Of a stretch of 64,000 bases of DNA, positions 19,370-31,792 are shown one piece after another (position 1 is the first letter of the stretch; each line of letters begins with the position of its first letter). The DNA is from Serripes groenlandicus (Eukaryota; Mollusca; Bivalvia; Cardiida; Cardiidae), in contig JASEVX010000005.1 of NCBI GenBank assembly GCA_031761405.1, positions 1,190,571-1,254,570 on the forward strand, in the 5' to 3' direction. A program made the position numbers and the translations under genes. The notes beneath the pieces were generated by a model that saw only the letters and a list, made by a program, of their open reading frames with translations, made no database searches and had not been told where the DNA came from.

Positions 19370-22300
19370 AATCATTCTATCCAAAAGTATAACGATTATA
19401 TTGAAAAGTCAGATGATTTATGGCCCGTTTACTCGGAACTGGGTGATGTGATTATTACGGGAGAATATAACTGTTCAATTGATAAAAAAGAGAGCAATTG
19501 TCTGGTAGGCAAAAGGAAATGCTACGTTTTATCAAGGGGAATAACTGTGTTTCAATTAATGCACACACTGATTGCATGGGTGCAAAGTCATATTTTGTTT
19601 CGTATAGTTATAACCACGAAAGTATAATAGACCATATCGTGATATCAGAGGCTAACATAGACTGTGTCAGTTACTTTGAGATTATTGATGACGCGTGTCT
19701 AAATGTCTCACGTCACATACGCGTATTACGTACATTTAACATGCCTATCAACCAGTTTGATCAGGTTGATAAAACTGGAGATACTAAACATATAAATTGG
19801 CAAAGGGATGGTCAAAGTGTGAGGCATATATGCAGACTGTATTCACCTCTAATGAATACCTTACTGCTTTGTCTTGCCCCTTAGTTTCTAATTAAGATAT
19901 CGATGAAGCATATAACCTAATAATAAAGGCGATACACGAGCCATCCGATATATGTTTAAAAAAACCCAGTTATAAACGCTTTTTAAAACCATATTGGGAC
20001 GGCTCACTTACAGCCCTTCATGTTTTAATGAATAACACAAGATTGCAATGAATATCTCACGGTAGGCATCGTGACAGTCATCCAACATATGTAGCATATA
20101 AACAGGCTAAGTGCGAATTTCGTCGAGCTCATCGGCGTCGAGTACTCTGGTTATCTTCAGGAACAAGATGAAGAAATAGATAAATCTGCGGAAATTAATC
20201 GGAACCAATTCTAGTCTCTAATTCGCAAGAGGCGAAACGGGACGTCCTATAATTATCCTGCTGAATTAAGATTTAATGGTAATGTTTATAAAGGTGCAAT
20301 CTCGATTACGGATAAGTGGCAATGTTATTTTGCGGAGTTGTATTCTGATTCACAAAATCCGGAATGTGATATTAAATGCAAAGATTTTGTTGATAATGAG
20401 ATTTTAAAAATAATTAATAACCATAATCATAGTTGTATCTCCAATGTATCCTGCCAGGATGTAGAAACTGTTATAAACACCTGTCAATAGAGGGAAAATG
20501 TGTGGAGAAGATGGTATTTATTATAAACATTTAATATCTGGAGGTATGTTAGTATGCAAAGTATTAGCACGTTTATTCTCTGCTATGTTAAAGAACTGCT
20601 ATGTTCCATCCCGTATGAATAGAGGAATAATAGTCACATTACATAAAGGGGGAAATAAGCGTACTGACGATCCAAACTGCTACCGCGATAAAAACTTCTT
20701 GTATATTGAAGGTTTTCGAAGGAGCTCTTTTAAAACGCTGCCAAAGTAGAATTCTGAACACGATAAGTTGTCAGCAAGGCGGTTTCCAAGAGAAATTAGG
20801 ATGTATGATGACATCATACACGTTACGCGAATGTATTGAGTTTGTGCGAGAAAACCGAAGTTAAACGTTTTTGGCTTCCCTGATGCGAGACAAGCATTTG
20901 ATAGCGTTTGGCATAACGGGTTCTTCTATAAGATGCAACAGTATGGAATTGATGATGGAATCTTTAAAACTTTTATAAGCATGTACAGTTCTATGTCAAG
21001 TTGTGTCCGTAATGGCACGCATTTGTCTAATTTCGTCTATTTGAAGCAGGGCACTAGGCAAGGCGAGAAACGTCCCCCCTTTTGCATTTACTGTTTATCG
21101 ATGGCCTTATTATGGAGATCGATTCATCTCAGCATGGGAAGTGTATATAGTCTATGTATGCGGCATGTTCAACCGTTGCTGATGATATGGTACTAATCAG
21201 TTTCTCGAAAAACGGCCTTCAACATTTAATGGATATGTGTTACCGATATTCGTTGAGAAGGAGTTTTGAATATAATCCCAGTAAATGATCCGTAATCGTT
21301 TTCAATGAGAGTCGAGTAGCATTCGAGAGGAGTGATAGAAGCTGGTGTTTAGTAATATATATAATTCCAGAATCGACTAAGTATACGCACCTAGGTTGTG
21401 TACTTGAAAAATGAATTGCATTCGTAATTCATTGGCAACAATCAGACGGACTATGCTTAGCATAATGAATTCTGGTGACTTTAATTCTACATCATTAATA
21501 CAAATGTACAAAGCTATAGTTTTGCCGCCGGGGCCCCTGTATGGTTGTGAACTATGGTGTCAGATATCTCCAACAAATATTTCAGAACTTGAAAGAGCTC
21601 ACTCATTCTGTTACACAGTATTTCCAAAGATTGCCCTTAAGTCCAAACAATATGGTATCCAGAGCAGTGATTGGTATTAAACCTATCCTTTTAGAAATTG
21701 AGTATAACAAGTTGGTCCTTATTGGTCAATTATGTAGACTACCACGTCACTATTTCTCAAAAAACCTTTTTGTTAATCAATTGATTAGGTTCGGCAATAA
21801 TCCGGTAACGACCTCAGGCAATATCTCTGATTTATACGACATTTTAGCTAAATACGATTATAATGGATACATCGACAAATATCAAGAGTCAAGTATTTTT
21901 CCATCAAAACTGTCATGGAAAATTTTTATCCGCTACAGGATAACTAATTTTGATGAGTCCGTACTCAAAAGTAAAAATACGAAGTTATCCCCTTGTCAGT
22001 CGGGTGCGTTATTTAAAAGTCATGGACCGTGTTATATTTGGACACTGTAAGCTAAATACCCCTGGTTAAAAGGGTACTTACAGAAGCTAGTTTATATACT
22101 ATGCAAACTGTTCTCATTTAATAAACCTCGTATCTGTCCTAAATGCACGCTATTGACGGAACGCCCGCATCTTATACTTCACTGCATTTGCAACAACAGT
22201 ATTATGTATCATTTGTGGAAGTCAATCATTGGTGTAACATGTATTGCAGTATTCAATGAAATCTCAATCCGCTGTTTCACAGGTGGTAGATCTGTTAGGT

Positions 22301-22400
22301 GGACTGTCCCATTATGGTATAGACTCACAAAACTCCGAGAAACCTTTGCTATTAGTTGCTAGAGATATGTATGAAATGGCATATGAACACGTAAGAACTA
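19370..22400 (+). pseudogene. Decayed LINE (non-LTR retrotransposon), 5' truncated
   Basis: Reading across frames from 19370: endonuclease remnants GDVIITGEYNC and SIIDHIVISEANIDC with VSRHIRV, where SDH is usual in AP-type endonucleases. The RT follows: YNYPAELRFNGNVYKGAI, MCGEDGIYYKHLISGG, VPSRMNRGIIVTLHKGG then DDPNCYR, DARQAFDSVWHNGFF, LKQGTRQGE, and the catalytic ADD in TVADDMVLIS at about 21178-21186. The C-terminal part reads MYKAIVLPPGPLYGCELW, SRAVIGIKPILLEIEYNK and a zinc-binding CPKC-(8)-H-(4)-C motif at about 22140-22190. Many frameshifts and stops separate these blocks, so it cannot act. An intact element would nick target DNA and reverse-transcribe its RNA in place. I do not assign a clade. 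Confidence 0.85.
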
Positions 22401-22589
22401 TGTGATATGCTTTCTTTTATATTTATGACGTCTGCTATTGAGGCTGTGGCCTTTAAAAAGCACAGACACGATGTGTCTTTATCGAGACTATACACATTTC
22501 TAGAGTAGTAATATTAGCATTTATGTCAGACATCCTACTCATTCATTCCTTTAATCATTCACACAATGCTACTTCATTCAATCGTATAC

Positions 22590-22785
22590 CGTGTAAGTCA
22601 CTCACTCATCCACCCACGATCCAACTTATCCACCTATCCATCCAGCCGTCCATCTTTATATCCATTAATCCATCCACGTAACCATCCAGATATCCATCCA
22701 TCCACTTATCCATCCATCCATTTATCCATGCATTTACTTATCCAACCATTTACCCATCCCCATATATCTATCCATTCATCTGCAA
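22590..22785 (+). repeat. Degenerate (ATCC)n/(TCCA)n tract
   Basis: Repeated ccatccatcc phrases interrupted by substitutions over about 190 bp. It starts about 190 bp beyond the LINE end and could be an expanded tail or an independent simple repeat. Confidence 0.8.
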
Positions 22786-22799
22786 TGTGAATTCTCGTC

Positions 22800-23045
22800 A
22801 AAACATTTCGGACGATTATTATATCTGGAAAGCGGATTATATCATATATCAAGTCGTGCAATCAAAAATATTTACTTTGTATTCGAAAAGTTTTCTTTGA
22901 ATTTGTGTGTATGTCTGACTAAAGTATGTGTAATATGTAATTGTAACTATGATTATCCATCCTCATTGCTATGTGCTTGTTCTTTTGTGTTTTGATATGT
23001 GATGTATTTAGTTACTTTCTGATGTTGTTTTGACCTTTTTCCTCA
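22800..23045. other. No recognisable feature
   Basis: AT-rich spacer between the tetranucleotide tract and a palindromic element copy. Confidence 0.3.
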
Positions 23046-23049
23046 TCTA

Positions 23050-23165
23050 GACGACATTTGACCCATCAGCAATAGTATTCATTTTAGAGCATTGTGACAA
23101 AGTTGAAATTGCTCGTAGTGAACAATTTCTCCCTAAATCACAATGTTTTCAGCGCTGTTTTAAGA
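23050..23165. mobile_element. Palindromic short element, copy 9
   Basis: The central hairpin is preserved: cattgtgacaaagttgaaat, tgctcgtagtgaacaatttc, then aatcacaatgttttcagcgc. The outer arms are diverged (tagacgacatttgaccc). Confidence 0.6.
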
Positions 23166-24690
23166 TATAGCCTGTAGTTTTCGTAAATGATGTATTCTTA
23201 TCTATACGTCCTTAAAGCATCCATCAATCTGCAGAGTGATTTCTCGTCATCTTGTCTTGAAGGGAGCTCAAATTCTGAACGTCATATTACTTCTGGAATA
23301 CGGGTTATATTATCTGTATTTCTCCAATCAGAAACCTTTTCTTTTCATTAGAAAAGTTATTACTGTTGTTGTTTTCTTTTTCTTTTTTTATTGCTTGAAA
23401 TTATAATTGTCAATATTCGTTGTCTTGTGCTTGTATTTTGATATGTGTTGTTTAAAGTTACAGGTAGATGTTATTTACATAGTTACCAAGCTCTCCGCAA
23501 ACTAGAGGTAATAAAAGATATATAAGTATACAAATTAACATCATAGTTGCAATAGGGGACATTGATCAGGGTGAGACTTAAGTAGTTTCTCCTTTAAACA
23601 AAAGTGCTTTCATCTATATTCAATAAGTATACTTTCATTGAGTAGATAAGTTAGTTAGTGTTTGAAATATAAAAATATGAAGCAGTACAATAAGTCGAGA
23701 GCTCTAGATAAGATGCGTTTTGCATGATCTTAAATCCTAATATGACTCTCCAATCCTATGTTGTGGGTATGCAAAATAATCGTCTCAATGTATTTTTTTA
23801 TATGTTCGATAATTATGTTCTTGATGTGTTAATTATTTCCATTGTATAATACTATTTGTTTGGTCTATGTATTGTAATGCCTTCATTATTGGAGGAGTAA
23901 AGAATATATATATGACTTACAAGTACGGTATAAAAACTGCTGTAAAAAGGGAGTTTAAACACAGAATTTGAATATGAACACAAAAGTGCGACAAGATAAA
24001 TCAGACATTACGCATAAGTAGAGAGGTGTACACTAGGACACTTTTAATGTGCCCAGTGCACCCATCTGTATTAAAATGGAGTTTTATAGGAATATCGGTG
24101 TTAAAACTGCAACACTCTGTTTGATGAACAAACGGTAATAGTATGGGAGACAACTATTGTAAAAAATATGATGGGAAATACAAGTTGTCTCTCTTGCTAT
24201 AGTGTATATAGTTTGTCTCTGGTGTTACATTAAATAAATTGCCGTTCGAGCAGACGACAAAAACGTGTGACGTCATTTCCACGATAGGGATACTCGAAAA
24301 AAGCAGAAAAATATAAGTAGGAGGCCACTTCTTGTGGAATAAATCCATCTGTAAAGAGCCAGTGACAAAAACCAGTGTAATTTGAAAAAAAAAAATAAAA
24401 CGAAGTTGAATAGTAAGATGCGTGAAAATCGTCCCAATCAGGGAATAATTCTACTCTATTTTTAGACACGTGGTCTAGTTATAGTTGTTTTTTAAAATTG
24501 CTATTACTAGTTGTTTTGCGACAGATTCTTAGTGACATAAAGAATAGTTATTAACCTTTTTTTGAATATGTAGTTGGTATCCCTGTATAGGTTCTGTTTA
24601 AATACTGTAACAGATAACATGTGATTGTTATATAGATAAAGTATATTATTAAAAATGTTTTACATAGAAGGTTATCTTTTAACTTATAAA
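23166..24690. other. No recognisable gene
   Basis: AT-rich DNA. A tgggagacaacta phrase at 24145 and tacaagttgtctctcttgc at 24180 form a short inverted pair like the ends of small bivalve elements. The frames at 24154-24469 on the minus strand have no recognisable motifs. Confidence 0.35.
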
Positions 24691-24699
24691 TTGCGAAAA

Positions 24700-25262
24700 T
24701 CACACTGTTTAAGACACTTAAACTACAAAAATAATTGTAAAGCTTTATTTTGTCTGTCATCTGGTTATCTAGGAGATATGTATACAATGCCTTAAAAAAA
24801 GGTCTGGAGTGCTTTGGATGGAAAAAGAATATCATTTATTGCCATTTGCATACCAGACCCCTGTATGACATTGAATAGTTTTCTCTTTGCCTCCCTGTGC
24901 ACCCTACAATGTAACAGAAAATGCTCTGTGGTATTTCGCACATTACATCTTGGGCATATAGAAGAACCGCCCTTAATGTATTGACCAATGTTTCCTGGCA
25001 ATAGGTTGTTATGTAGTCTGAGGCGCTTCACACACTTATCAACCATTTTGTTGGTTGAATAACTGTGTAGCGGTCTCGGACTGATTCCGTGCTGAGGAAT
25101 AGGCTGCTTATGCTGTTGTTCAGCAAGCCATTTTGTCATTTTCAAATTGTTATGGCTTGTAATGATGAAGTAGATTTTGGTTATTGTCAGTGGAATGTTT
25201 TCACCCACAGAGCTCTTCAGTCCGTTCTTTGCCGCCCTATCTGCTAATTCATTTCCTGGTAG
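24700..25262 (-). pseudogene. LINE 3' fragment: RNase H end and zinc-knuckle tail
   Basis: On the minus strand the frame starts abruptly with PGNELADRAAKNGLKSSVG, the last RNase H motif (GNE-AD-AAK) of LINE ORF2 proteins. It continues through LRLHNNLLPGNIGQYIKGG to CPRC-(8)-EHFLLHC, the C-terminal zinc motif. The reading frame is open from about 25262 to 24792. Everything upstream is missing, consistent with 5' truncation on insertion. It is a different LINE family from those at 19370 and 31793, since neither shows RNase H. Confidence 0.75.
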
Positions 25263-25543
25263 ACTGAAATGAGTATATTATTGTGTTCAAAATATCTTAT
25301 CAATATATTACCCCTAAGAAAGTGTAAAACTTGTAGAAAATGACCTGTCCATGCACCCACGCTACGGACCCAATTGAATACCGATTAATATAATTTGAAC
25401 TTTCTATGACCAATTTCGAACAGTGCTGGGTGAGATCAGATGCAAATATGTCAGTTTACACCGGTCTGGGATGCCTTATGGTTGTTTTTTAGAGAACCTC
25501 ACTGAAATATTCTTAAAATGAGCGGTTCAAGGCAAACCAACCT
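25263..25543. other. No recognisable feature
   Basis: Spacer between the LINE fragment and a SINE insertion. Nothing supported. Confidence 0.3.
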
Positions 25544-25555
25544 TGATGTTATTTA
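25544..25555. repeat. Target-site duplication of SINE (left)
   Basis: The 12-bp tgatgttattta is repeated exactly at 25853-25864. Confidence 0.9.
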
Positions 25556-25852
25556 TTGATTGATTGATTGGGGTTTAACACCGTTTTTAACAATTTTTCA
25601 GTCATATCACGGCGGCCAGTTCACCTACTCATACATTTCCTGGTTTTCTCACACCAGTACTCCACACAACAATCTTCCCAAGCAACTGGCTGCTTTTCCA
25701 CATAGACTTAGCCCATTGGTGGAAGACAAATGATGCATGTCGCATTGACTTTTGTCAATCGTCGGAAAGAAAGTTTGCCGTGCCGGGATTCTAACTCACA
25801 ACCCCTGGATTGACAGCCCGCGTCGCTACCGACTGAGCTACCGGGGCTCGGC
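25556..25852 (-). mobile_element. tRNA-derived SINE (family 1), full length
   Basis: It is nearly the same sequence and orientation as 10319-10617: ttgattgattgattgggg tail, ggcggccagttcacctactc body, and a tRNA-like head with actgagctaccgggg. The intact 12-bp target duplication and high similarity point to recent activity. The B-box region reads gattctaactcacaacccc, one change from the other copy. Confidence 0.9.
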
Positions 25853-25864
25853 TGATGTTATTTA

Positions 25865-26035
25865 ACAAGTGTACATAAGGATCTGCAATTGCATCCATGT
25901 CAAAGGATCAAAATTGTTACCGGCATAGTTTCTTTTGACTTTTTATGAATAAATGGTGCATGGTGAAGAACCAGATCAATCTGAAATTATGCACAAATTA
26001 ATCCAGATATGCACAAATGCCTTAATCTTGTTTTC
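25865..26035. other. Short spacer without feature
   Basis: Nothing recognised between two SINE copies. Confidence 0.3.
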
Positions 26036-26040
26036 GAAAG

Positions 26041-26150
26041 TTGATTGATTGATTGGGGTTTAACGCCTTTATCAACAATTTTTCAGTCATATCACTCAGT
26101 CAGTTTATCTTCTCATATGTTTCCTAGTTTTCTCACACCAGTACTGTCAA
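26041..26150 (-). mobile_element. SINE family 1, truncated copy
   Basis: Only the tail and adjoining body are present: ttgattgattgattggggtt, cagtcatatcactcagtcag, tttcctagttttctcacacc. The tRNA-like head is missing. Confidence 0.8.
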
Positions 26151-26446
26151 ACATAGTTTGTATTGATCAACATATATGGAATGTTAACATGCTGTCTCTA
26201 AACATTATCTGCTTACTTTATATCACCTTGACTTTCCCAATAAGCACACTTAACAGCAGTCGGTCAATTCATTTTCTTTTTCTGGTCTTGTTTTTTTATT
26301 GATAAATGTAACCTGGGTTACTGGTTCTAGCTCAATCTTGGGTTCTCTTGGAATATTCCATTGCTGCAGTAAGGAGGTATTGAACAGTGTCTCTGGAACA
26401 CTGGTGAACCCCATAACATTGCATTGGTGTATAGCTTGAATCAAAG

Positions 26447-27365
26447 TGAATATGAAGCCCCTAACCTGTAATCAAAATAGCTTTTTTAAGAATCGGTGCA
26501 TTCAATTCCCAATATTATAATGATAAAGCATGAAAAACAGTCAAATTATTGCTGCTTCATTTATCAGGTCTACCAGTGTAGCAATTGAATTTGAATATAG
26601 TATGCGAAGTGAATAAAAGAAAAAGGACCATTAATTGTATATATAAATCAAAATCTAAACTAAAAATCTTAATCTTATCTACAGGATTATTATTTTGGAA
26701 ATGTCTTTATAAGGTAAAGGGTTGAATAGAACTACCCTGCAAACAACCCCTAATTTCAATTTCAGATCATTACAATTTGAAATCATCTTAATAATAGGGC
26801 AGACTTGAAACAATTGTAGGGAAAGGAGAGATTGTAAATTCGCTGTATTATTAAAAATGGCATGTATATAAGGAAAGGGAATACAAGATATAAAGCAATA
26901 CATCAATCTTCCTACGTCTCATATCGTATGACATAATTCAAAAAAAATACAAAAAGACATTTTAGCCTCAGCCTTTTTGAAAAACCGGTCTCTTTTATCA
27001 TAATACTATATATATAGAGGTTATTTATATTAACACGATATTTTATCGTCGATACCGTGAGGTTTACTTACCTGTTTTACTCAACAGGCCTCTCATAATG
27101 CTAACATTTAAGTAACGAGCGGATTTAATAATGAATATTATTATTTTCTAATACCAAGCTAGACAAGAATATAGCGCATAACAAACTCTGTCTTCGAAAA
27201 TATCAACACTGACAGTATGCGGTTTCTCCGACTTACGCATGCTCCGTAACACTTCGCTGTTGTAATATTAAGATGTTGTCATCCATAAGCATTCTGACAT
27301 CATGATAATACATTTCGCTAAAATACTTAAAGCCTTGTTGTTTTGATTTCAACTAGGACTATTAT
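26447..27365. repeat. Segmental duplication, copy B (empty-site copy)
   Basis: It is collinear with the four blocks of copy A (10198-13052), at roughly 85-90 percent identity by eye. It lacks the SINE, the 219-bp palindrome and the tandem array, so it shows the pre-insertion state for the SINE. Confidence 0.85.
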
Positions 27366-27660
27366 TATATTCATTGATAAGGTGACTGATCTTTTTTTAG
27401 GACATTTTATTTTTCCGGTGTGAACTATTTTTGAAATACGCCTTATTTGTTCCTTGTGACGCCGATGCAAGTTTAGAACTTATAATTGAACTTTATTTGT
27501 GTTTCGATTGCACATGTGTGTGTGTAGATTGCTTTCAAAGAGACGTATCTGTCTGAGGAGGAGGAAAGAACACAAATGTAAGAAAAATTAATGGTAACCT
27601 TTCGTAGTAAATAGTATGATATTGTGCCTAAGAATGTATGGATGAAAATATATGTTTGGG
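27366..27660. other. No recognisable feature
   Basis: AT-rich spacer; no gene or shared repeat recognised. Confidence 0.3.
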
Positions 27661-27664
27661 TAGA

Positions 27665-27786
27665 GTTGAAAACATTGGGGCTAAGGTAGAAATTGATGAG
27701 TAATTTCGCTTTTTGTCACAGTGCTTTCAAATTCCCTCCGCTGCAGATGTGTAAAAATGCGTCTGTAAATGGGAACAGTTTAAGAA
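27665..27786. mobile_element. Palindromic short element, copy 10
   Basis: It contains gttgaaaacattggggctaa, ggtagaaattgatgagtaat, tttttgtcacagtgctttca and ctgcagatgtgtaaaaatgc, ending aaatgggaacagtttaag. Confidence 0.55.
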
Positions 27787-27789
27787 TCG

Positions 27790-29785
27790 CAAAAGAATAC
27801 CCATTAGGCATATATTAATGAGCAAGATCATGAGAAAAGCTACAAGTTGGTAATTCTGAACAGTGTAGGTTCAGATCAGCCTCTACATCTGATCCGTCTT
27901 ATCATAATCTACAAAAGTTGACAGAAGCTTTTAAGAAGTTTATGCAAGTAATATGTGTGCAGTGTAGATCTTGATTATACTCTGTCGATGCGCACAGGCT
28001 GATCTAAATATATACTGTTCACAAAAACAACTTGCGCATTTTCTCATGCACAGGCTCATATATATATATAAGTTGCTTCTAGCGATTTGACGTCTTAATG
28101 ACTCCAAATCATATTAATGTGATCATGTTAAGGTACATTGGCGTTAAACTGAAGGGGCTACAGTTCTAGTTTATTTGTCAAAAGATGCATTTAAGACTGC
28201 ATTATATCGAAGACATGTGATAACATGTAGACGGACAGAGAAGACTCTGGTGATACTGTGCGGGTACACAGGCCCGCCCGAGTCTTCACTGTACGAAAAT
28301 ACATTTAAGTCTTGAATCGCTATTTAAAATCATATCCAAACGGACGTGCGAAAGGCATTTTTCTTACAATTAGAGACCTTAAATAACCTTATAATGTTAT
28401 TTTATGTCTCTGTTACAAGTCACTGAATTATTTTGTGTCATCAGTAACATAAAGAAAAAGAAGAAGTCGTTCAGTAAAACTTCAAATAAATTGTACTATT
28501 TACTACAATTTGTTTATGCCTCCACTTCATGTCCTCTTTAGCTGGCCAGTAAAACTAATCAAGCGCACGCCAGATAACAACCAAGGGAGATAACAACAGG
28601 GTTTTCCCAGTTTTTATCCTTCAGGTAACATAATTTCCTTCTATCATTTTAAGTAAAATCGTATGTATTTTACCAGAACATGTTTATTGTTGTATCTGGC
28701 GCGACGAATTCTTCCGGACCCGTGGTTTACGTATGCAGGAAATTGAAAATATGCGATGTCTTTCTATGAAGGACTAGGCGTGATCCTGTTATCTGTATCG
28801 GATTTGGGTTGGTAGTCCGGTTTCCAGATGTTGTTTTTTTGTTTAGCTGAACTTGGAAATGTTTTATATAGTTTTCTTTCTGACTGAGTTGTATTGTCCT
28901 AGGTGTCCTCTTTCAGAAATCGTCGATCACCCTTGAGCAATTTGAGAAATTCAAGATGGCGCCAAGATGGCCGCCGTTTCAGGCAATTGGCCATACAGGT
29001 CAAAGGTTACAAATTAAATTCCTTCTTTGTTTCCATGTAAATCAACAAGTTTCAAGGCTAAATTGTCACACTTTCTTTAATTTTTACAAAAAAAACATCA
29101 TACGTCATTTAAAAGAGTTACCTCTCAGCTTTTAAAATAAACCAAGAAAAATGTATGGGGGGGGGGGGGGGGGGGGGTCATGCTTAATGCTAGTCCAAAT
29201 AATTTAGACTTTCGGTTTCTCGTTTTATTATCTGTCATTTATTGGTCAACCGATGTGTAAACACTCTGTTCAAATTTACCATAGCATTAATCAAACCAAC
29301 TCGATGAATGTTATCATGCATTTTACATCATTAACAGCTATCGCAACGATACAATAACCCATATTTATAATTCTATTATATTAATGAGAGCCAAATAATT
29401 ATGCAGTTTACATCGCCTTAACTTTTGTGAATAAGATATATAACTATTTCGATAGAACATCTATTTCGTTAAGTATCAATTTTGTTAAATATTCCTTTTC
29501 GTTTTGACGAAATGAGATTAATGTAGGCGAAGCCTCTAAGCAGCGCTCGCGTTTGACGTAAATTAGGGATTAGGAATTAAGGGTATACCCAGGTAATCAA
29601 AACATATGTCCAATTGAAATTGTGTGTAATTATTGGGGAATCATTCTATATTGTGTTTGATTAGCTGTCCATTATGGACAGTGGGAGTTATCTATGGGTG
29701 GATTTAAGCCAATCACTATCGAGAATGATTACCCCACCCAGCCCCAGATTTGACACTCGATAACGCCTTCAAACCAATCAATACT
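27790..29785. other. Intergenic DNA with a 21-bp G run
   Basis: No gene is recognised. A bivalve-type repeat with ctgatccgtcttatcataat and caggctgatctaaatatata lies near 27880-28060. A run of 21 G occupies 29157-29177; its length is probably unreliable in the assembly. The phrases caagatggcgccaagatgg at 28953 and aaccaagggagataacaac at 28579 are typical bivalve repeat fragments. Confidence 0.4.
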
Positions 29786-29790
29786 ATGTT

Positions 29791-30010
29791 TAGCTCACCT
29801 GGCACGAAGTGCCTGTGTGCTTATGTTATGGTGTGTTGTCTGTTGTCCGTGCGTCCGTCTCCGTTCGTCAACTTTTTACTTTGAATGACTTCTTCTAAAG
29901 AACTCAAGGTCCTAGGGTCATGATATTTGGCCAGGAGGTACCCGGGATAGCATGCTAATATATCTATAGGTATTATCCATTTTCGAAAAAACATAAAATG
30001 AATGTAAACA
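29791..30010 (+). repeat. AGCTCACCT-type dispersed repeat, partial
   Basis: It opens tagctcacctggcacgaagt, then gtccgtgcgtccgtctcc and cttcttctaaagaactcaag. The head matches 233-320. No closing AGGTGAGC end was found. Confidence 0.65.
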
Positions 30011-30338
30011 AAAAAGAGTTTTCTTTAGCCATTAGCAAATATTTAAAAAGTAATTGACTAGACGATGTAAATCTTCATGTCATGTGTTTTGCATGCTCAT
30101 GGCAAGTTTGGAATTCGTATTACTGACAGTCTGTCGTCTATTAATACGGACAGAAAATAATAAAGTAAATATTTTCAGAAAATTTATAAATAATTTATTA
30201 ATAATGACCAATGTTTGATAAAAGGGCCAAGATGACACTAATAAATAATTGGTCATCTGGATGATGGTATAGAAGCAACTGATTATATTGGGGGATTCAA
30301 AATGGCTGCAACAAATTATTGATGTCAAATTTCTGCTC

Positions 30339-30542
30339 AACCCTTTCCCTAATACAGTCGGTTTCTTATCCTCTATACGACATAGGAAAGGTTTGCAACC
30401 AAAGGAACAATTGCTCATTATGAGCTATGTATCCGTTTGCCACAATGCCCGATCAATATTTATACTTTCATGTATAGATATGTTATCTCCTTACCAAGTT
30501 GTTTTCAAAGTCGTATGTAGCAGATTTGTTGTAAGGGTTAAT
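30339..30542. mobile_element. Palindromic short element, copy 11
   Basis: Left end caaccctttccctaatacag; centre gaacaattgctcattatgag with a diverged partner gtatccgtttgccacaatg; right arm caaagtcgtatgtagcagat and tgtaagggttaatc. Overlapping short frames on both strands are not genes. Confidence 0.6.
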
Positions 30543-31335
30543 CATCTTGATATAGATAATAAACAAGTGGATGAAGATGGTCCTAAATCGACTACATTGT
30601 ACTTGGTGAGAACTCATAAAACAATTGGCACGATTATAAACAGAATGACAGAGTAAAACCTGGGAACCAAAATTCGAGATATCTTTGCTCAACCCTCAAC
30701 AAAAAAGGAGTGTCAGGTATCAGGCAAAATAACTGCATTTTCGAAAACATTGGTGAATCAAGATAACTGAATTTTGAAAAAGGACTCTAAAGGGCAGCTT
30801 TAGTGGTTAAAGTAATACGTTTACGATTTTGCGTTGAAGTTTGGATTAATATATTCATAAACAATGTATGAATATATACCAATTTTTTACATGTCTCAAT
30901 CATAAAGAACATAGTTTTTAGAAATGAAATAATATTGACACTATTAAAAATCATACGTTATTTTGTTGTTTAAAATTTCATTTAATATAAATCGTAGTAC
31001 GGCAATTTGATGATGATCACGTGAAATTTTGATTAGCCAAATAGAAGATGATAGTACACTTACAGTATTCTCCGCACCACAAGAAGAAGGAAGAATCCAC
31101 CGTCATTAAGATCAGACGATTATCGGACATTGAGCACATACCTAGTATTAGCGTAAAGTGAGCACATTTATTTTGTTAACGTCTCTACAATAATGTTATT
31201 AGTGCATATTATGTTTTTATTTCTTACATTATAGTTAGGTTATCCATTATTTTTGCATCATGTTTCTGTTATACGTATACGTATGAAGTAAGTCAATTGA
31301 AAAACAATGTGATATTTGATCGACACATCAAAACA
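30543..31335. other. No recognisable gene
   Basis: AT-rich region upstream of a LINE. Nothing supported apart from the duplicated block that follows. Confidence 0.3.
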
Positions 31336-31339
31336 AATC

Positions 31340-31555
31340 GATACCGGTTCCAGTTATAGGTGTATTTGACATATATTGTATTTCATTGTTACTTTTTTTG
31401 TTAAGCTATTCAGTATTTTCACTGTTTGTTTTCGTTTACCTAAGTAGGTTAATTTGAAGAAAGACGCGTACATTGAAAAGCGATAGATCCTGTACATTGA
31501 ATTATAATTTTACTTTACTGTTGTATACGATTAACATATTAATAAAGAACATATA
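31340..31555. repeat. Block duplicated at 39362-39532
   Basis: Shared phrases include aaagacgcgtacattgaaa, cgatagatc, gttgaattataatttta and taaacatatt/ttaacatatt. In the 39-kb copy the piggyBac element begins exactly at the ttaa of this phrase, so this copy serves as an uninterrupted comparison. Confidence 0.65.
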
Positions 31556-31792
31556 TATTGTCGTCTAATTAATCTTTTTAAAAATATATATATAAATCGA
31601 CATTTAAGGTCATAAAAATTATGTTATTTTCGTGTGATCTAACTTGTGTACAAAAAAGTTAAAAAAAAAATGGAACTTTGAAATAAACGACCGCAATTCG
31701 ACGTCAGAACATAACTTTTGACTGTACCGTAGCCAAAGAACGACGTGACGTCATTTCCGTAACACTTCATTTGGCGTAGAAAAACAAAACAA

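Noticed and set aside
24154..24469. Minus-strand frames at 24.2-24.5 kb as an exon
   Set aside because: The peptides are rich in aromatic residues from AT-rich DNA and show no recognisable motif.
30080..30692. Frames on both strands around 30.1-30.7 kb
   Set aside because: They overlap a palindromic element copy, and their peptides follow its hairpin sequence.
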